This document shows, piece after piece, positions 28,701 to 38,200 of a stretch of DNA of 64,000 nt. The stretch's first letter is position 1. Every line of letters starts with the position of its first letter. Source of the DNA: Rhodococcus sp. 06-235-1A. GTDB taxonomy: Bacteria; Actinomycetota; Actinomycetes; Mycobacteriales; Mycobacteriaceae. The stretch lies in the NCBI RefSeq assembly GCF_002258785.1, contig NZ_NOYI01000008.1, positions 248,001-312,000 of the forward strand, read 5' to 3'. Below the pieces are notes generated by a model. It ran no database searches. It was not told the DNA's origin and worked only from the letters and a program-made list of their open reading frames with translations. A program made the translations under genes and the position numbers.

Positions 28701-30706
28701 GGCGGAATCACCAGGGTGCCGCCCGATCCGACGGCGAGCAGAATTTCCAGCACGGACGCATCGAAACTCGGTGATGCGAACTGCAATACACGGCTCGTCG
28801 AGTCGGCACCGAATCGGTCCACGATCGACGCCGTGAACGAGGCCAGCCCGAGCGAGGACACCGCCACTCCCTTGGGGACGCCGGTGGATCCGGAGGTGTA
28901 GATCACGTAGGCGAGATCGGCCGGATCGCCGCAGACAGAACCCGTACCGTCCGGCGAGCTCGAACCACCGGATCCCCGCTGTCCGGTAGCGCGAATACCG
29001 GATTCGGAGACGACCGCGACCGGCACGGCGTCGGACATCATGAACTCGATGCGATCGGCCGGATACGACGGATCGATGGGGAGGTACGCGGCTCCGGCGG
29101 CGGCCACGGCCAGGATCGCGACGATCAGGTCCGCCGAGCGCGGCAGGACCAGCGCCACTACGTCGTCGGTTCCCACCCCGAGTTCGGTGAGAGTGTGTGC
29201 CAGCTCGGTCGCGCGGGCGTCGAGCTCACCGTAGGTCAAATCCACCGCCGATCCGTCCGCGGAGAGAGACTGCACGGCAACTGAATTCGCATTTTCCGCG
29301 GCGGTCCGCGCGAACAGCTGCGCCAGCGTCGGTCGATCCTGCGCAGTGGCAGTGTCCTGCGTGTCGTTCCACGCAGACCACAGACCGCGCTCGACATCCG
29401 ATCGAAGGTCGAGACCGGCTACCGAGATCTCCGGGTCTTCGCACAGCACCTCGAGAATCCGCCGGAAGCGATCCGCGACCAGCGCACCGTCCAATCCCGC
29501 AGACTGCGCGACGTCGATGCGAATCCGCAGCGTGTCCGAGGGAAAGGCGACGACCGTCAGCGGATAGTGGGTGGACTCGACTGTCTCGACTTCGCCGAGG
29601 GTCAATCCGTCGGCCACCGCGGTATCGGATTCCAGGGGGTAGTTCTCCACGACCGTCAGGGTGTCGAACAGTTGACCTACGCCGGCGATGCGTTGCAGGT
29701 CTGCAAGTTTCACATGGTGGTGCGGCATGAGTTCGGTCTGCTCGGCCTGGATGCGGCACAGCAGTTCCGACACCGTCTCGGTCGGGTCGAGGTGCACTCG
29801 CACAGCGATGGTGTTGATGAACAGTCCGACCATCGACTCCATGCCGCGTACCTCGGGTGGACGCCCCGATACCGTCGAGCCGAAGACGACGTCGCCGCGG
29901 CCGGTCATCCTGGCCAGTAACAGCGCCCAGGCCCCCGAGACGACAGTGTTCACTGTCAGGCCTCGGTCGCGTACGACACCGCGCAGTTTCGCGAACGATC
30001 GGGAGTCCAGCTCGAGCCAGTGCTGATGCACCGGACCGGTGCCTACGGTGTCGGAGGATGCCGTATCCGAGGATCTCGTTCCGGTGATCAGGGTCGGTTC
30101 GATGGGCTCGGCGAGTGCCTGCTGCCACGCGGCGGTGGCCGCTTCGGCATCTCGCCCGGCCAACCACTGCGCGTAGCCGCGTGCGGGTGGCGGATCTGCA
30201 AGCCCAGAGGCCTCGATCCCTTTGTCGTACAACGTGAAAAGCTCGCGAGCCAGTAGCGGCATGGACCATCCGTCGAGGATGAGGTGGTGATTGGTGATCT
30301 GCAGGATGTGCTGGTCCTCGCCGAGCCGGATCAGTCGCAGTGCGATCAGCGGCGGTGACCCGAGTGCGAAGTCCTTGTCCGCCAGTGCTGCCGCCTCCAG
30401 TGCTCGTTCGCGCTCGTCAGCGCCGAGCGCAGTCAGGTCCTCGGCGACCCAACGGGTCGGCGCGTCGCGGGTGACGACCTGTACGTAGCCGCCGGACTTA
30501 CGGGCCACGAACGCACTCCGCAGGGCGTCGTGCCTGCGGTGAAGTTCGTCGGCGGCGCAGCGGAGCCGGTCCTCGTCGAGGAGTCCTCGCAGCGGGAGCC
30601 GGACCGAGACCACATAGGACTGCGAATCGCCGGACAGCGAATGGAAGAGCAGTCCCTCCTGGAGCGGACTGAGATTCAGGATGTCTTGTACGCGTGGCTT
30701 GTTCAC
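15725..30706 (-). CDS. non-ribosomal peptide synthetase, modules 3-6 with thioesterase
   Basis: From GTG 30706 this is a protein of about 4993 residues. Domain order (landmark residues approximate): C3 HHLILDG 141, A3 605, T3 LGGDS 989, E3 NHLAVDG 1192; C4 HHLLLDG 1681, A4 2150, T4 LGGHS 2536; C5 HHIAGDG 2725, A5 3214, T5 LGGHS 3605; C6 HHIATDG 3794, A6 4280, T6 LGGHS 4671; thioesterase GWSFGG 4810. All C, A and T core motifs are intact. The start was chosen because AAGGA lies 5 nt upstream of the GTG and the gene begins 8 nt after the previous NRPS stop; the longer frame to 31012 overlaps that gene with no homology. C3 and C4 carry the PLQxG motif of domains that accept D-configured donors, matching the E domains upstream. 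Confidence 0.96.
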   Translation of the reverse strand: MNKPRVQDILNLSPLQEGLLFHSLSGDSQSYVVSVRLPLRGLLDEDRLRCAADELHRRHDALRSAFVARKSGGYVQVVTRDAPTRWVAEDLTALGADERERALEAAALADKDFALGSPPLIALRLIRLGEDQHILQITNHHLILDGWSMPLLARELFTLYDKGIEASGLADPPPARGYAQWLAGRDAEAATAAWQQALAEPIEPTLITGTRSSDTASSDTVGTGPVHQHWLELDSRSFAKLRGVVRDRGLTVNTVVSGAWALLLARMTGRGDVVFGSTVSGRPPEVRGMESMVGLFINTIAVRVHLDPTETVSELLCRIQAEQTELMPHHHVKLADLQRIAGVGQLFDTLTVVENYPLESDTAVADGLTLGEVETVESTHYPLTVVAFPSDTLRIRIDVAQSAGLDGALVADRFRRILEVLCEDPEISVAGLDLRSDVERGLWSAWNDTQDTATAQDRPTLAQLFARTAAENANSVAVQSLSADGSAVDLTYGELDARATELAHTLTELGVGTDDVVALVLPRSADLIVAILAVAAAGAAYLPIDPSYPADRIEFMMSDAVPVAVVSESGIRATGQRGSGGSSSPDGTGSVCGDPADLAYVIYTSGSTGVPKGVAVSSLGLASFTASIVDRFGADSTSRVLQFASPSFDASVLEILLAVGSGGTLVIPPPGPHIGDELAELLVDGGITHTLIPPAVLATVPTDTALPSSTTIIVGGDATSTELVSAWAGRVRLINAYGPTEITVAATISDRLAGGEAVPLGRPVRNSTVHILDPMLAPVSQGDVGEVYVGGLGLARGYLRRRATTAGRFVANPFSNSGERLYRTGDLARWDGGLAHYVGRADDQVKVRGHRIEVGEVENAIGALPGVVDAVVLVVREPGRPARLAAVIRTDSGTACEAELKSLLARRVPDYLVPAHIVAVSRYPLTRNGSKVDRQQLSDNLPELLARRTATEPSPTAAVGAVGVEAVICGVFAEVLGVDEVGPDDNFFDLGGDSIVSMQLVSRAKAADVIFGPRDVFNNRTPRSLAALTVARSTTDGSVSATATDTPARFEDAGPFPLTPTMHWFRETGAEVDDFCQAVTIAVPADLDADRLASAVQMVLDRHDSLRLRLTVEQADRGSESLWSLEVRPRGEVQAVDLICRADAGDDLDSVIAREAMAARARLRPAEGVMAQFVVVSDGHRPGRLIVCINHLAVDGVSWRILLDDIAASYRATAASESAPPPPVSTGFRQWAGTLAERAAGATGHFGRWFDVLASVGDQLVPVTAPRPALDPILDTVDTVRTRTVTLPTATTARLLTDVPTLYGTTISENLIAALAVAISATTDSSTPLFDIEAHGRSADDDIDTTDLSETVGWFTAISPAAVSVPKDAAQDWLDSNPEAASPSISAVLKSVKEQLRQLPPPQTFGLLRYLNPQTVLPLARLQRPQIGFNYLGRFTVGEDVSDWSVDSRSGVIGGGIDDSAPLPHVLEVTLVTEDKLDGPHLSASFSWASRVLSATEVDALADAFVAALEAQVAHSRVPGAGGATPSDFPLVTLSQQEVDLVTETVDVRGGGILPLSGLQQGLLFHAAFDTTSDLYSVQLVLELGGTLDPELLRVSAAAMALRYPNLTARFWYEGMSSPVQVYPVGATVPWEFIDLGADTAALEPTLAQIRAHPFDLSMPLLRWTLVRAGSTHRLVLTHHHLLLDGWSAPLLIRDLFRLYGNGGSPESLPVPPAFVDYLRWTTETDSARAAGVWAAELEGLSEPTLLAGPDTAAVSKYPVVSSRVIDIPADTTAVLTERSRRAGVTVNSTVQAIWSLVLSAVTGRSDIVFGATVSGRPHDLDGVEEMVGLFIGTVPLRSAIERERTFESLARALSEQQSRVMEYSHVGLGAIGAAVGIGDLFDTLVVFENYPIDAESTSLPGDLTVESVVGHDATHYPLTLIVQPGENLSIRLDHRVDRIPMDVVDAVERRLTTIVAALSDPADSRAFDTDLGVLTELDSAELERVVAWGTGRPSPVDGPSLGAVFADRVAEDPDAVAVVTDTDVYTRAEIAAAAGELADTLYSNGIRRGDPVLLGMRRGVELLIATVAVVGAGGRYVPLDPRSPDSRLQAIVDDVQARVVIADDSVAGRGIDFRATVVPVPEAHSESVGRPRSVVTVGPNDGAYIMYTSGSTGTPKGVEIGHGDILALVADTIFDSPRFDRVLVHSPHAFDASTFEMWVPLLRGKQIVIAPDAPLPGQTTDVVSDAIVRHRVTAAWLTAGLFRVLVETHPECFTVLEEVWSGGDVVPADTVRAVRALNPALVFTDGYGPTETTTFATRGRIGPEDPIPDVLSIGSPMDNMRLYVLGPDLDRRGVGVAGELYIAGHGVASGYFARPARSAGSFVADPFGPAGARMYRTGDLVAWREGGDLEFVGRADDQVKVRGFRIELGEIESVVAAQSGVEHATVVVREDRPGDKRVVAYVVATCPDAIDHEDLARNAAARLPDYMVPAAFVEIDALPITTNGKVDRRALPVPTYRGAADGRAARTEDEATLCALFGDVLGVEDVSIDDNFFALGGHSLTATRLIGRIRTTVGRAATIRDLFENPTVAQLVEVLGDDVDPASILAPVQRPKHIPTSYGQSRMWFLDRLDGDASPYKIPIGLRIRGPINVGALERAFGDVVARHEVLRTVFEEVDGEPYQVILPAGTGAPVLHTVRVSSAGAHHDARAIVAKGFDLALDPPLRTALIECAPEDHLLVVVLHHIAGDGWSMAPLAADLSAAYDARVAGHAPELPPLAVQYADYAVWLRRSMGSETDPASRFSAAASFWRNALAGIPDPLDLPLDRQRSDVIATEESHNAGSITLAVSDTVHAGLVDIAAGSGASLFMVLHSALSALLTRLGSGEDIVIGSPVAGRGEEALSDLVGFFVNTLVLRADTSGNPKFVELLARVRNWDLSAFAYQDMPFEKLVAELNPVRSNSHHPLFQVLLVLQNNTAADLDLHGLSVAIDAVDAHAAQFDLSFDVTERVVDGTPHGLSIRFDYRADLLTDASAHALVQRFVAVLTGVVADPEVRIGAIELLTADERHYLEVGLNNTARASSVHDVLEQVRTIGRENPDSPAVRDADAVIGYGTLAARVAGLTQRLRAAGIGAGDVVAVCSRRRTSVVVALLAISAVGGVYTPADPGAPVQRLAGQLSDAATALVLTTEEDRLHAAALAGATGGLPILVDTESEIDPQSIAWPQWESERPAYVLFTSGSTGRPKGALVHRGGMINHLLSKVEELHLQPEDVVVANAPLSFDISIWQMLAPLVVGAQVRIVDADIARDPTQLFGVVAAEEVSILEVVPSLLRAALDDWDDGNAVPALPRLRRLVVTGEALPRQLCNRWLDRTGIALVNAYGPTECSDDVTHAVIDRIDSDAMVPIGRPIRNTALYVLDGGLQSTPPGTGGEMYVGGAGVGLGYLGDPRRTATTFVADPFGEPGSRLYRTGDTVRYRPDEQLEFIGRIDHQVKIRGQRIELGEIESALASHEQVGDCVATVPTGPSGQPMLVAHVVAQGAGGIDSGSLRAHLTALLPAAMIPAAFVIMDRLPLTANGKVDRAALPAADPSAERRTTIPPRTAAEASVASIFAELLGTENVGIDDDFFALGGHSLLAVRLINRIRSELGIEMSIREVFDNSTVVALAAALGPATAVRASLTSVVRPAVLPLSYAQRRLWFLARFDARPGAYNVPTILKLTGALDIDALRCALEDVSARHEILHTVFPEIDGEPAQVICTDRTPILDVVDAGPDPLAQVGDAASVPFDLTVDLPMRTTVTVGDADGSGAREYHLAITLHHIATDGGSATTLAADLAEAYTARCAGRAPEWTPLTVQYADFAVWQRAVNGANQGGEDVPDPHMAYWRAALSDLPEELTLPTDRRRRKEPTFEAGSVDFVVSADLHRALTDIATQSDTSLFVVITAALSALLGRMGGGDDIPIGTVVDGRTDRELEPLVGFFVNTLVLRNDLSGAPTFRELVERARETALSAFSHQDLPFERLVEVLNPARSVARHPLFQTMLAFQNHREIAFELPGVRVEGVPTGTGVAKYDLSVNLAEGPSLSGLAGRIDYACDLFDRESIDAIATRLVQLLTAVASDPDRIVDGVELVTEQERELVLRGFNATGSSMPVRGLVQLFADQVRRTPNAPAVYHLGREIDYRTLDDLSNGFGRLLLADGVGAGDHVAVCLGRSLELFVAVLGIAKAGAAYVPIDASTPLDRVARILEQTDPHTIVTTESESAGYGNARIVDIGSYVSDFTASADHREITDADRAAPLQLHDAAYVIFTSGSTGTPKGVVIEHYSLADYLRFARTSYDGIGGLAVLHSSISFDLSVTAMLTPLVSGGAVLAVDLDCLDEFDVRVLAEQECTFFKATPSHLPLLKTLPPSLSPSRQLLLGGEVLTGAAVADWRAEHPGTALYNMYGPTETTVNCSQFMLAPGDVVPDGPLPIGAPMDNARFYVLDSALGIVPVGVPGEIYIAGPCLARGYLGREALTSSKFVADPFADGTRMYRSGDVGHWNADGTVTFLHRVDDQVKLRGYRIELGEVESALTALPSVATATAVIREDRPGDRRLVAYVVQQDDTADRAGRTDRMSEARMRAAVARVLPEYMVPSAVVNLRSIPLSPNGKVVRDLLPEPTWSSGTQYAAPRTDTERVLVEIFEQILGSDRVGLNDDFFDLGGHSLLAVKLTKAVRERLGMEIGLRALFAAPTPGQLAALFGGSGELGEPGRTDGVDCVLPLRAGGSRPPLFCIHPASGFAWSYSGLLRAVPAEVPIYGLQSAGLDGFGTLPQTLSDVAADYIARMREVQPTGPFHIVGWSFGGLVAQEMAAQLHRTGDEVGLLGLLDAFPKVDSDPDAAAVDSDELWAALLAVAGVQPDDVGSAVGDPEAIAARLNEQDSVLGTMTADRVRALEAVFENNTRLSAQHRPQRYDGPTTVFAAARDHGPSAPERRRWNGALSNIEFVEIDAAHNDMTRPEPIARIGAHLTHLLGGETSHDHQPVR
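19730..22929 (-). other. NRPS module 5 (C-A-T), basic residue; Dap proposed
   Basis: The pocket D I W E V T A D D has three acidic residues besides Asp235 (Glu278, Asp330, Asp331), which suits a cationic side chain. The SbnA/SbnB pair of the cluster makes 2,3-diaminopropionate, so Dap is the proposed substrate. No epimerase follows. Boundaries are approximate. Confidence 0.6.
22930..26054 (-). other. NRPS module 4 (C-A-T), valine-like residue
   Basis: The pocket D A F W W G G T F differs from the common valine code DAFWIGGTFK at one position. No epimerase follows and the T domain has LGGHS, so the residue should stay L. C4 follows an E domain and carries GLQQG. Boundaries are approximate. 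Confidence 0.75.
26055..30706 (-). other. NRPS module 3 (C-A-T-E), hydrophobic or aromatic D-residue
   Basis: The pocket reads D A L L I G A V A. It shares most positions with some tyrosine codes (DALVTGAVVK), but the call is weak. The A10 motif is NGSKVDR, with an extra Ser before the catalytic Lys. E3 has NHLAVDG; the second His, which is the catalytic one, is kept. Boundaries are approximate. Confidence 0.6.
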
Positions 30707-30714
30707 AGTGATCC

Positions 30715-33700
30715 TTACTCGAATACGAGGTCGTCTTCGATGTCGTCGATGTCGGCCTGGGTGAGACCGGAGATGCTCAGGTCCGAGGGTGTGGCTACGC
30801 CGACGCTCGCGTCGGTGCACAGGGTGGCCATCGCTGTGACGGCCTCCTGCCACAGGCGTGCGATCTCGTCCACGTCGTGTCGATCCAGCACCGTTGCGTC
30901 CCAGATCATCTCGAGGCGGAGATGGCCGGCCGTCACAGCACCGTTGATCTCGACGGTGTGCCGAAGGCCCGCGTCGGGGTGGGCACCGCCGGCAATCACG
31001 GTCGGCTTCCACAGGATGTCAAGGGAATCCGATCCCGTGCGGCCCAGGTAGTTGAAACACACTGCAGGCAAGGGGTATCGGCTCAGTTCCTGTTCGCCCA
31101 CCGGATCGAGATACCGCAGTGCGCCGAACCCGATTCCATTGTCGGGTGTGGCCCGCACCTGCTCCTTGACCGCCTTGATCGACGCCGCAAGGTGATCCTC
31201 CGAACGCAACAGTTCCGACCACGGCCGCATCGGCGTCCGAAGGCGTACCGGATACAGCGTGGTGAACCATCCCACGGTGCGCGAGAGATCGGTCCGCGGC
31301 ATGGACCGTCCGTGGCCCTCGAGATCGATGGGTATCGAGTCCGACCCACTCCACTCTTGCAGTGCCGCAGCCAGTCCGGCAAGCAGCACGTCCTGTGCGG
31401 TGCAGCGGAACATCTCGGGTATCTCCGAAGTCGATGCGGCGCTGACGTCCTCCGGGAATTCCAGGGTGAGGCTGCGCGCCTGTGCGACGGTACCCATCGG
31501 GCCCGCGATCGCATACGAATCCGGTGACCCATCGAGTGCCAGCACACTCCGCCAGTGATCGAGTTCGACTCGGCGCGAGCCAGGATCATCGGTGATCGAC
31601 CGCGCCCAATGGCGGTACGTGGTGCCGTCCTCGGTTGCGCAGAACTGTTCGAGCTCGGCCGCGGTGGTCGAACAATCGCCGACGAGTCGGTACGCCTGCT
31701 CCAGATCCGCCGTCAACGGTTCCCACGAGAGTCCGTCGACCACCAGATGGTGCGCGATCAGCGTCAGTTCCGATCGGGTCGCGTCCCACCGGGCCAGCAG
31801 CATGCGGCCCGTCTCGGGGTCGAGTTCGTCTCCGTCGGAGCGCGGATCGAGACTGCGTCCCGGCTCGCACACACTCACCTCGACAAGGTCGGCGGATCCA
31901 CGCGGAAGTATCTCGACACCACCGTCCGGCCTTTGTCTCATCCGCAGCACGGCGTGCCGCTCGACCACCGATTGCACTGCTCGCGAGAGCAACTGCGGCG
32001 TGGCGTCGGCCGGAACACGGATGCGGATCGACTGATGCAGTCCACGCAGTGCTCCGAGTTCGGTGAAGGCGGCCACGATCGGGGTCACCGGTACCGGACC
32101 GGTGGCCGGCCCGGTTTCGATGTCCATCTCTGCGAGAGGCGTTGCCAGCGTGGCTATTCCGCGCGGAGTTCGGCCGGTGAACACATCCGCGGGAGACAAC
32201 CGGAATCCGGCCGTCGCCGCGCGCCCGACGAGTGAGATCGAACTGATCGAGTCGCCGCCGAGGGCGAAGAAGTTGTCCGTGGCTCCGACGTCCGTTCGAC
32301 CCAGGACTCGCGCGAACAGGTCGACGACAAGTTGCTCGAGGTCTCCGACCGCTTCCTCGTGCGCGGACTGCGGTGCCACCGGCTGCGGTAGTGCCCGGCG
32401 ATCGAGCTTCCCGTTGGGGCTCGACGGCAGGGACTGCAGCACCACGAAGATCGGGGGGACCATGTACTCCGGCAGAGTCTTCGCCGCGAATTCCGCAACC
32501 GCGGCCGTGTCGAGGTCGGCTACTGCAACGTCGTCCTCGGGTGCCAGGTAGCCGACGAGCTGGGTGGCCGAGCCGACCGTGCGAGCGAGCACAGCGGCGG
32601 CCCGGACCGATCGATGTCCGGTGAGCACGTTCTCGATCTCACCGAGCTCGATACGCAACCCGCGCAGTTTGATCTGATTGTCGATGCGCCCGAGGTACTC
32701 CACGGCACCGTCACGGCCCCAGCGGCACAGATCCCCGGTGTCGTACATCCGTGCGCCGGGGGGCCCGAACGGATCGGCCACGAATCGGGTGGCCGTCAGG
32801 CCCGACCGCTCCACGTAGCCGTCGGCGAGCTGATCGCCGGCGAGGTAGAGCACTCCGGCGGCACCGGCCGGCACCGGGCGCAGGCGTGAATCGAGTATCG
32901 CCAGTCTGGTGTTCCACACCGGTCGACCGATCGGCACCACACCGCGCGTGACATCGGCCCGCGTGCACTCCCAGTACGTGACGTCCACGGCCGCCTCGGT
33001 GGGACCGTACAGATTGTGCAATGCCGGTGGCGTCGCCCCCTCGAAGAAGTCGAAGTACCGGGCGACCGACTCGGCCGGCAATGCCTCGCCACTGCAGAAC
33101 ACCCGAAGCACCGACGCCGACTGCACCGGATCGGTGGCGGCGAGAAACGCCGTGAGCATCGACGGCACGAAGTGCAGGGTGGTGATGCCGGTCCGCTCGA
33201 TCAATCCGGCCAGGTAGTAGGGATCGGTGTGCCCGCCCGGCTCGGCGACCACGATGGTCGCGCCGACCGCCAAGGGCCAGAACAATTCCCATACCGAGAC
33301 GTCGAAACTGGTCGGAGTCTTCTGCAGGACCCGATCCTTCGGGCTCAGGTCGTACTCGTGCTGCATCCACGTCAACCGATTGACGATGGCACCGTGCGAG
33401 ACCCGTACACCCTTGGGCCGCCCGGTGGAGCCGGACGTGTAGATCACGTACGCGGTGTCGCTCGACGACGACTCGGGCAGCTCCCGCGGTGTGCACACCG
33501 CCGCGCGTGCCAGCAGCTCTCCCAGATCGAGATACACGAATTCGCCTGCAGTGAAGCCCTTCTCGACGGCACCGATCACGACCGCCGGCTCGGCATCGCT
33601 CAGCACGAAGTCTCGACGCTCCTGCGGGAGCTCCGGGTCGATCGGGAGGTACGCAGCTCCGGCGGCGACGATGGCATGCAGCACCACCACCATGTCCGGT

Positions 33701-35269
33701 GATCGCGGCACCATCACCGCGACGATCCTTCCCCTGACCCCGAGGCCGTCGAGTTCGGTCGCCGTCCGTGCCACGCGCTCGGCGAACTCGGCGTAGCTGT
33801 ATCCGGTGTCCTCCGACACCACTGCCTGCCACGACGGGTCGACGGCGATTGCTCGATCGGATCCGATGCGCACCAGCTCGGTCAGGGTGGAGACGGTGAC
33901 CTCGTGGTCGGTGTCGTTCCATGCAGTCACGATGCGATGCCGCTCCGCCGGCGTGAGCAGGTCGATCTCGCCGCAGTCGACCTCGCCGCCATCATCGGAG
34001 ATGGTGCTCAGCACCAATGCAATTCGGTCCACGAGACCACGGACGAACGACGCGTCGACGGCGGCGGGCCGGTAGTCCGCCCGGATGGCGAGCCCGTCGC
34101 GTGGGTCGACCACGATCGTCACCGGGTAGTGAGTGGCGTCCACCGCGGTCATCGACTCGATCGGCAGGACCGACGCCGAACTCGACAGGTCGTTCGGGTA
34201 GTTCTCGAAGACCATCAACACGTCGAACAGCTGCCCGAGCCCAGCAGCACGCTGGATCTCCCCGAGTCCGAGGAAGTGGGCGCTCTGTCCGGCAAGATGC
34301 TCGCGGTGTGCGATCGACAGTAGTTGGGACACCGAGTCTGCCGGATCGAGTGCGATCCGGACCGGCACGGTGTCGATCAGGCACCCGACTATTTCGTCCA
34401 CCCTTGGCAGGTCGATGGATCGGCCGGAGACGGTCTTGCCGAACACCACGTCCTCGCGGTTGCACGAGTATCCCAGCGCCAATGCAGTGGCGACCTCGGC
34501 GACCGTGCTGACGGTCACCTTCGCACGCGCTGCCGCGTCCGTCAGACCCTGCACCTGGTGGGCGGGCAACACGAACGCCACCTGCTCGGTGGTGACGGGA
34601 TCGGAAGTGGCTCCGGGCCGGGCCAGGTCGGCCACACACAGTGGCTCGGCACCGCGCAGGCGCTCGGCCCAGTATGCCGCTGCCGCATCCAGATCCTGCC
34701 GAGCGCGCCACTGCAGGAACTCCCGCGGTGATGGATGGGTACGGCACCCCCGCTCCGACGGGTCGGTTCCGTAGGCCCCGAACAGTTGCTCCACGAGCAA
34801 CGGCACCGACCAGCCGTCGAGGATCGTGTGATGGCACGTCAACGCCAATGTGGTTCGGCCGGTTGCAGAGTGGATCAGCAAAAACCGCACCAGCGGGGGT
34901 GTATCGAGGCGAAACGGCCGGTCACGCTCGGCGACGAGTAGCCGCTCCACCACACCGGTGCCGGCAACATTCGCAGGCCCAGCAGTCTCCGGGCCGTTCG
35001 GAACGGTCACCGAGTCGAAGGACGCGTCGACGACGGTCGGCACAACGGCCACCGGCGTCCGCAGTCCGCTCCACAGGAAACCTGTTCGCAGGCCGGGGTT
35101 GTCGGCCAGTACGGTCGACACGGCCCGGCGCATGCGCTCGTCGTCGACGCGCGCGTCCAATTCGAACACGAACTGTGCCGTGTAGACGTCGGCCGAGTCG
35201 GCGATCGAGTGGAAGATGATTCCCTGCTGCAGCGGCGTGGCCGGCAGCACATCGGTGAGTCCGCGCTCG
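30715..35269 (-). other. NRPS module 2 (C-A-T-E), D-serine
   Basis: The pocket residues are D V W H F S L V D plus Lys. As far as I recall, this is the serine code of EntF from enterobactin synthesis. Surrounding sequence also matches the EntF type (VFCSGEALP, HNLYGPTEAAVDV). LGGDS and a terminal E domain indicate epimerisation to D-Ser. Boundaries are approximate. Confidence 0.88.
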
Positions 35270-38200
35270 ACCAGAGCTGAATTCAGGACCGTCTCGAGCT
35301 CTTCGGTGTCCAGTTCCACCACATCGAAGTCGCTCGGGGCAAGAGCGAGCCGTGGGTCGAGGGCGGCAGCACGGACGAGCTCGCTGCAGGCCTGCTGCCA
35401 TCGGTTCAGCACATCGGTGATCCACGCAGGATCGACGATGCGCGAGCACGAGCTCACGTGCAGCGTGAGCACGCCTGTGCTCGACGCGTATGCGGTGATC
35501 TCCACCGGGTGTACCGCCGAGACGTCGGCCTCGGTCGCCGGAACCGGCGCGAGCGCGTCGACGCTCCAGTCGCCCCCCTGCATCAGCCGTCCCAGATAGT
35601 TGAATCCGATCTGCGATGCAGGCGCGGATGCGAGGATCGGTGCGGCCACGGGATCGAGGTACCGCAGCAGCCCGAAACCCCTGCCGTCGTGCGGAATTGC
35701 GGCCAGTGCAGTCTTGACAGCACTGGTGGTGGCGATCACGGAATCGGCCGGGGCCAGAGCGATGGGATGCACGGTGGTGAACCAACCGACGGTCCGTGAG
35801 AGGTCGAGATCGCCACCGCGGCCGTGCCCTTCCAGATCGAGCACGATGTCCTGACCGAGCGCAAAGACCAACGCCGACAACAGAAGATCACCGGTGCTGC
35901 TGTGGGTCGCGGTCGCCGTCTCGACCAGCAGGGCCCGGGACAGATCGACCGGTAGATCGACACTGTCCACCCGGGTACGAGCGGCCGTGTCCACCCGCGG
36001 GTCGAACGCGTCGCTGACGATGCTGGGCGACGGCGCCGATGCGATGCTCTGCCACTTCTCGATTTCGGCAGTGCCCGGAAGCGGCTGCCGAGTGAGATCG
36101 GTGGCCCAGGTCGAGTAGGAGGTCGGGGCCGGCCGCACGATCGGTGTCGTTGCTGCGCTGATGCTTTCGTAGGCCGAACGAAGATCGTCGAGCAGCACGT
36201 GCCACGACACTCCGTCGACGGCCAGGTGATGCACGATCAGGATCAGCTCCGTCGGGCTGCGCCGAACACCGACGATCATGCGTCCGGTCGGCGGTGACAG
36301 CAGGAACCGGGCGGCTGCGCATTCCTCGTCGGTATCCGCGGTGATCAGCAACTCGAACTGGGGACCTGCTCCGACCGGGTCGATCTCCGCCACCGGTGCT
36401 GCAGAGACGGTCACCCGCATCCTGAGCGTGTCGTGGTTGTCCACCAGTATCCGCAGTGCTGCGCGGAGGTCATCGTTCGTCACATCAGCCGGAAGCGACA
36501 CCGACACACTCTGATTGAACGTCGAGATCGTGCCGTGTCGTTCGGCCCACCACTGCATCATCGGCACCGTCGGCACCGTGCCGGTTCGGTTGTCGTCGAC
36601 CACACTCCCCGCAATCGTCGACGCGGCGGCCAGACGTCGCGGAGTTCGCAGGTCGAAGAAGTGGCGAAAGGTGACGGCGCGGCCGTACTTGGAGATCTTG
36701 TCGATCGCGCTGATGGCCAGGATGCTGTCGCCGCCGAGTCCGAAGAAATCGTCGTCCACGCCCACTTCCCGGCCGAGTACTTCGCCGATGGCTGCGCAGA
36801 TCGCTTCCTCCGCCTCGGTACCGGGCGCCGACCGTACATCCGTGGTCGAGATGTACACCGGGGCAGGCAATGCGGCGATGTCGAGCTTGCCGTTGACGTT
36901 GGTGGGAAATGCGCCGAGTGGCACCACTGCCGAGGGGACCATGTACTCGGGTAGCGCCGACCTGCAGCGGTCGAGCACCTCGTCGACGAGGGTCTCGGAC
37001 TCCGTGGCCAGCACGTAGGCAACCAGACGTGGAGCTCCGCCCGGTCCGTCGGTTCGCGCCGTCACCACCGCGTCGGACACCGACGGGTGCGCACGCACCA
37101 CCGTTGCGATGTCGCCGGTCTCGATGCGGTATCCCCGAATCTTGACCTGGTTGTCGGCGCGGCCGAGGTAGCGCACGTCCCCCGACTCGGACCACACGGC
37201 GAGGTCGCCGGTGTGGTACATCCGTTCTCCGGCAACCACATCGACTCCGGTCGATGCGGGCAGCGCCACGAAGCGCGAGGCGGTCAAGGCCGGTCGACGA
37301 TGATAGCGATCGGCCAGTCCGGCTCCCGAGAGGTACAGGTCACCCATGGTGCCGATCGGCACAGGTCGCAGCGCCCGGTCGAGGATGTGTGCCCGTACCC
37401 CGCTCAGCGGCCGTCCGATCGGCGGGTCGGCGGAGTGCATCGCATCCGCGGACCGGTATTCGGCCTCGTCGGAGAACCAGGCGGTGGCGTACACCGTCGA
37501 CTCCGTGGGTCCGTAGATGTTCGCGATGCGAGCGCCGGGAACAGCGCGCGAGATTCGTTCTGCCACATGATCGGTCAAGGCCTCACCGGCCAGTACCACG
37601 GTGTCCACCTCGATCACCGCGTCGCCGCCGAGAACGGCTACCATCGCCGATGGCACCCCGGACACGAGTGAACCACGGAAACCGTTCTGCGCCAGCTCTA
37701 TCAGATTCTCACCCATCGTGACGGTACCGCCGACCGCGAGCGCGGGGAAGATCTCGAACACCGAGACGTCGAAGCACAGTGACGTGGCGCAGTACACCCG
37801 CGAGAGTCCCTGTGAACCGAAGGTATCGACTGCCCAGCCCACCAGGTTGCGCAGTGAACCGTGCGAGATCACCACGCCCTTGGGAACGCCCGTCGAGCCC
37901 GAGGTGTAGATGACGTATGCGGTATCGGAGTCCTTCGGGCGCTCGACGAGTACCGGACCGGTACCGACAGAGCTCGGGTCGTCGACACGCAGGGTCCTCG
38001 TCACGGCGTCCGAATGCTGCGCAGCTGCCTGTACCGACGCCCGCACCACTGCATCGGTACTCGAATGTGTCAGCACCACAGGCGGTTGCGCGTCCCGCAG
38101 GATGTGCGCGATGCGCTCGGCGGGATGCGCGGGATCGATGGGGACGTACCCTGCGCCCGCTTTCCAGGCTGCGAGCACGCCGACGATCATCTCGTCCGAT

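Noticed and set aside
30707..31012. 102-residue N-terminal extension of the second NRPS
   Set aside because: Arg/His-rich shadow of the NRPS-1 E domain; GTG 30706 has a good ribosome site and the family start.
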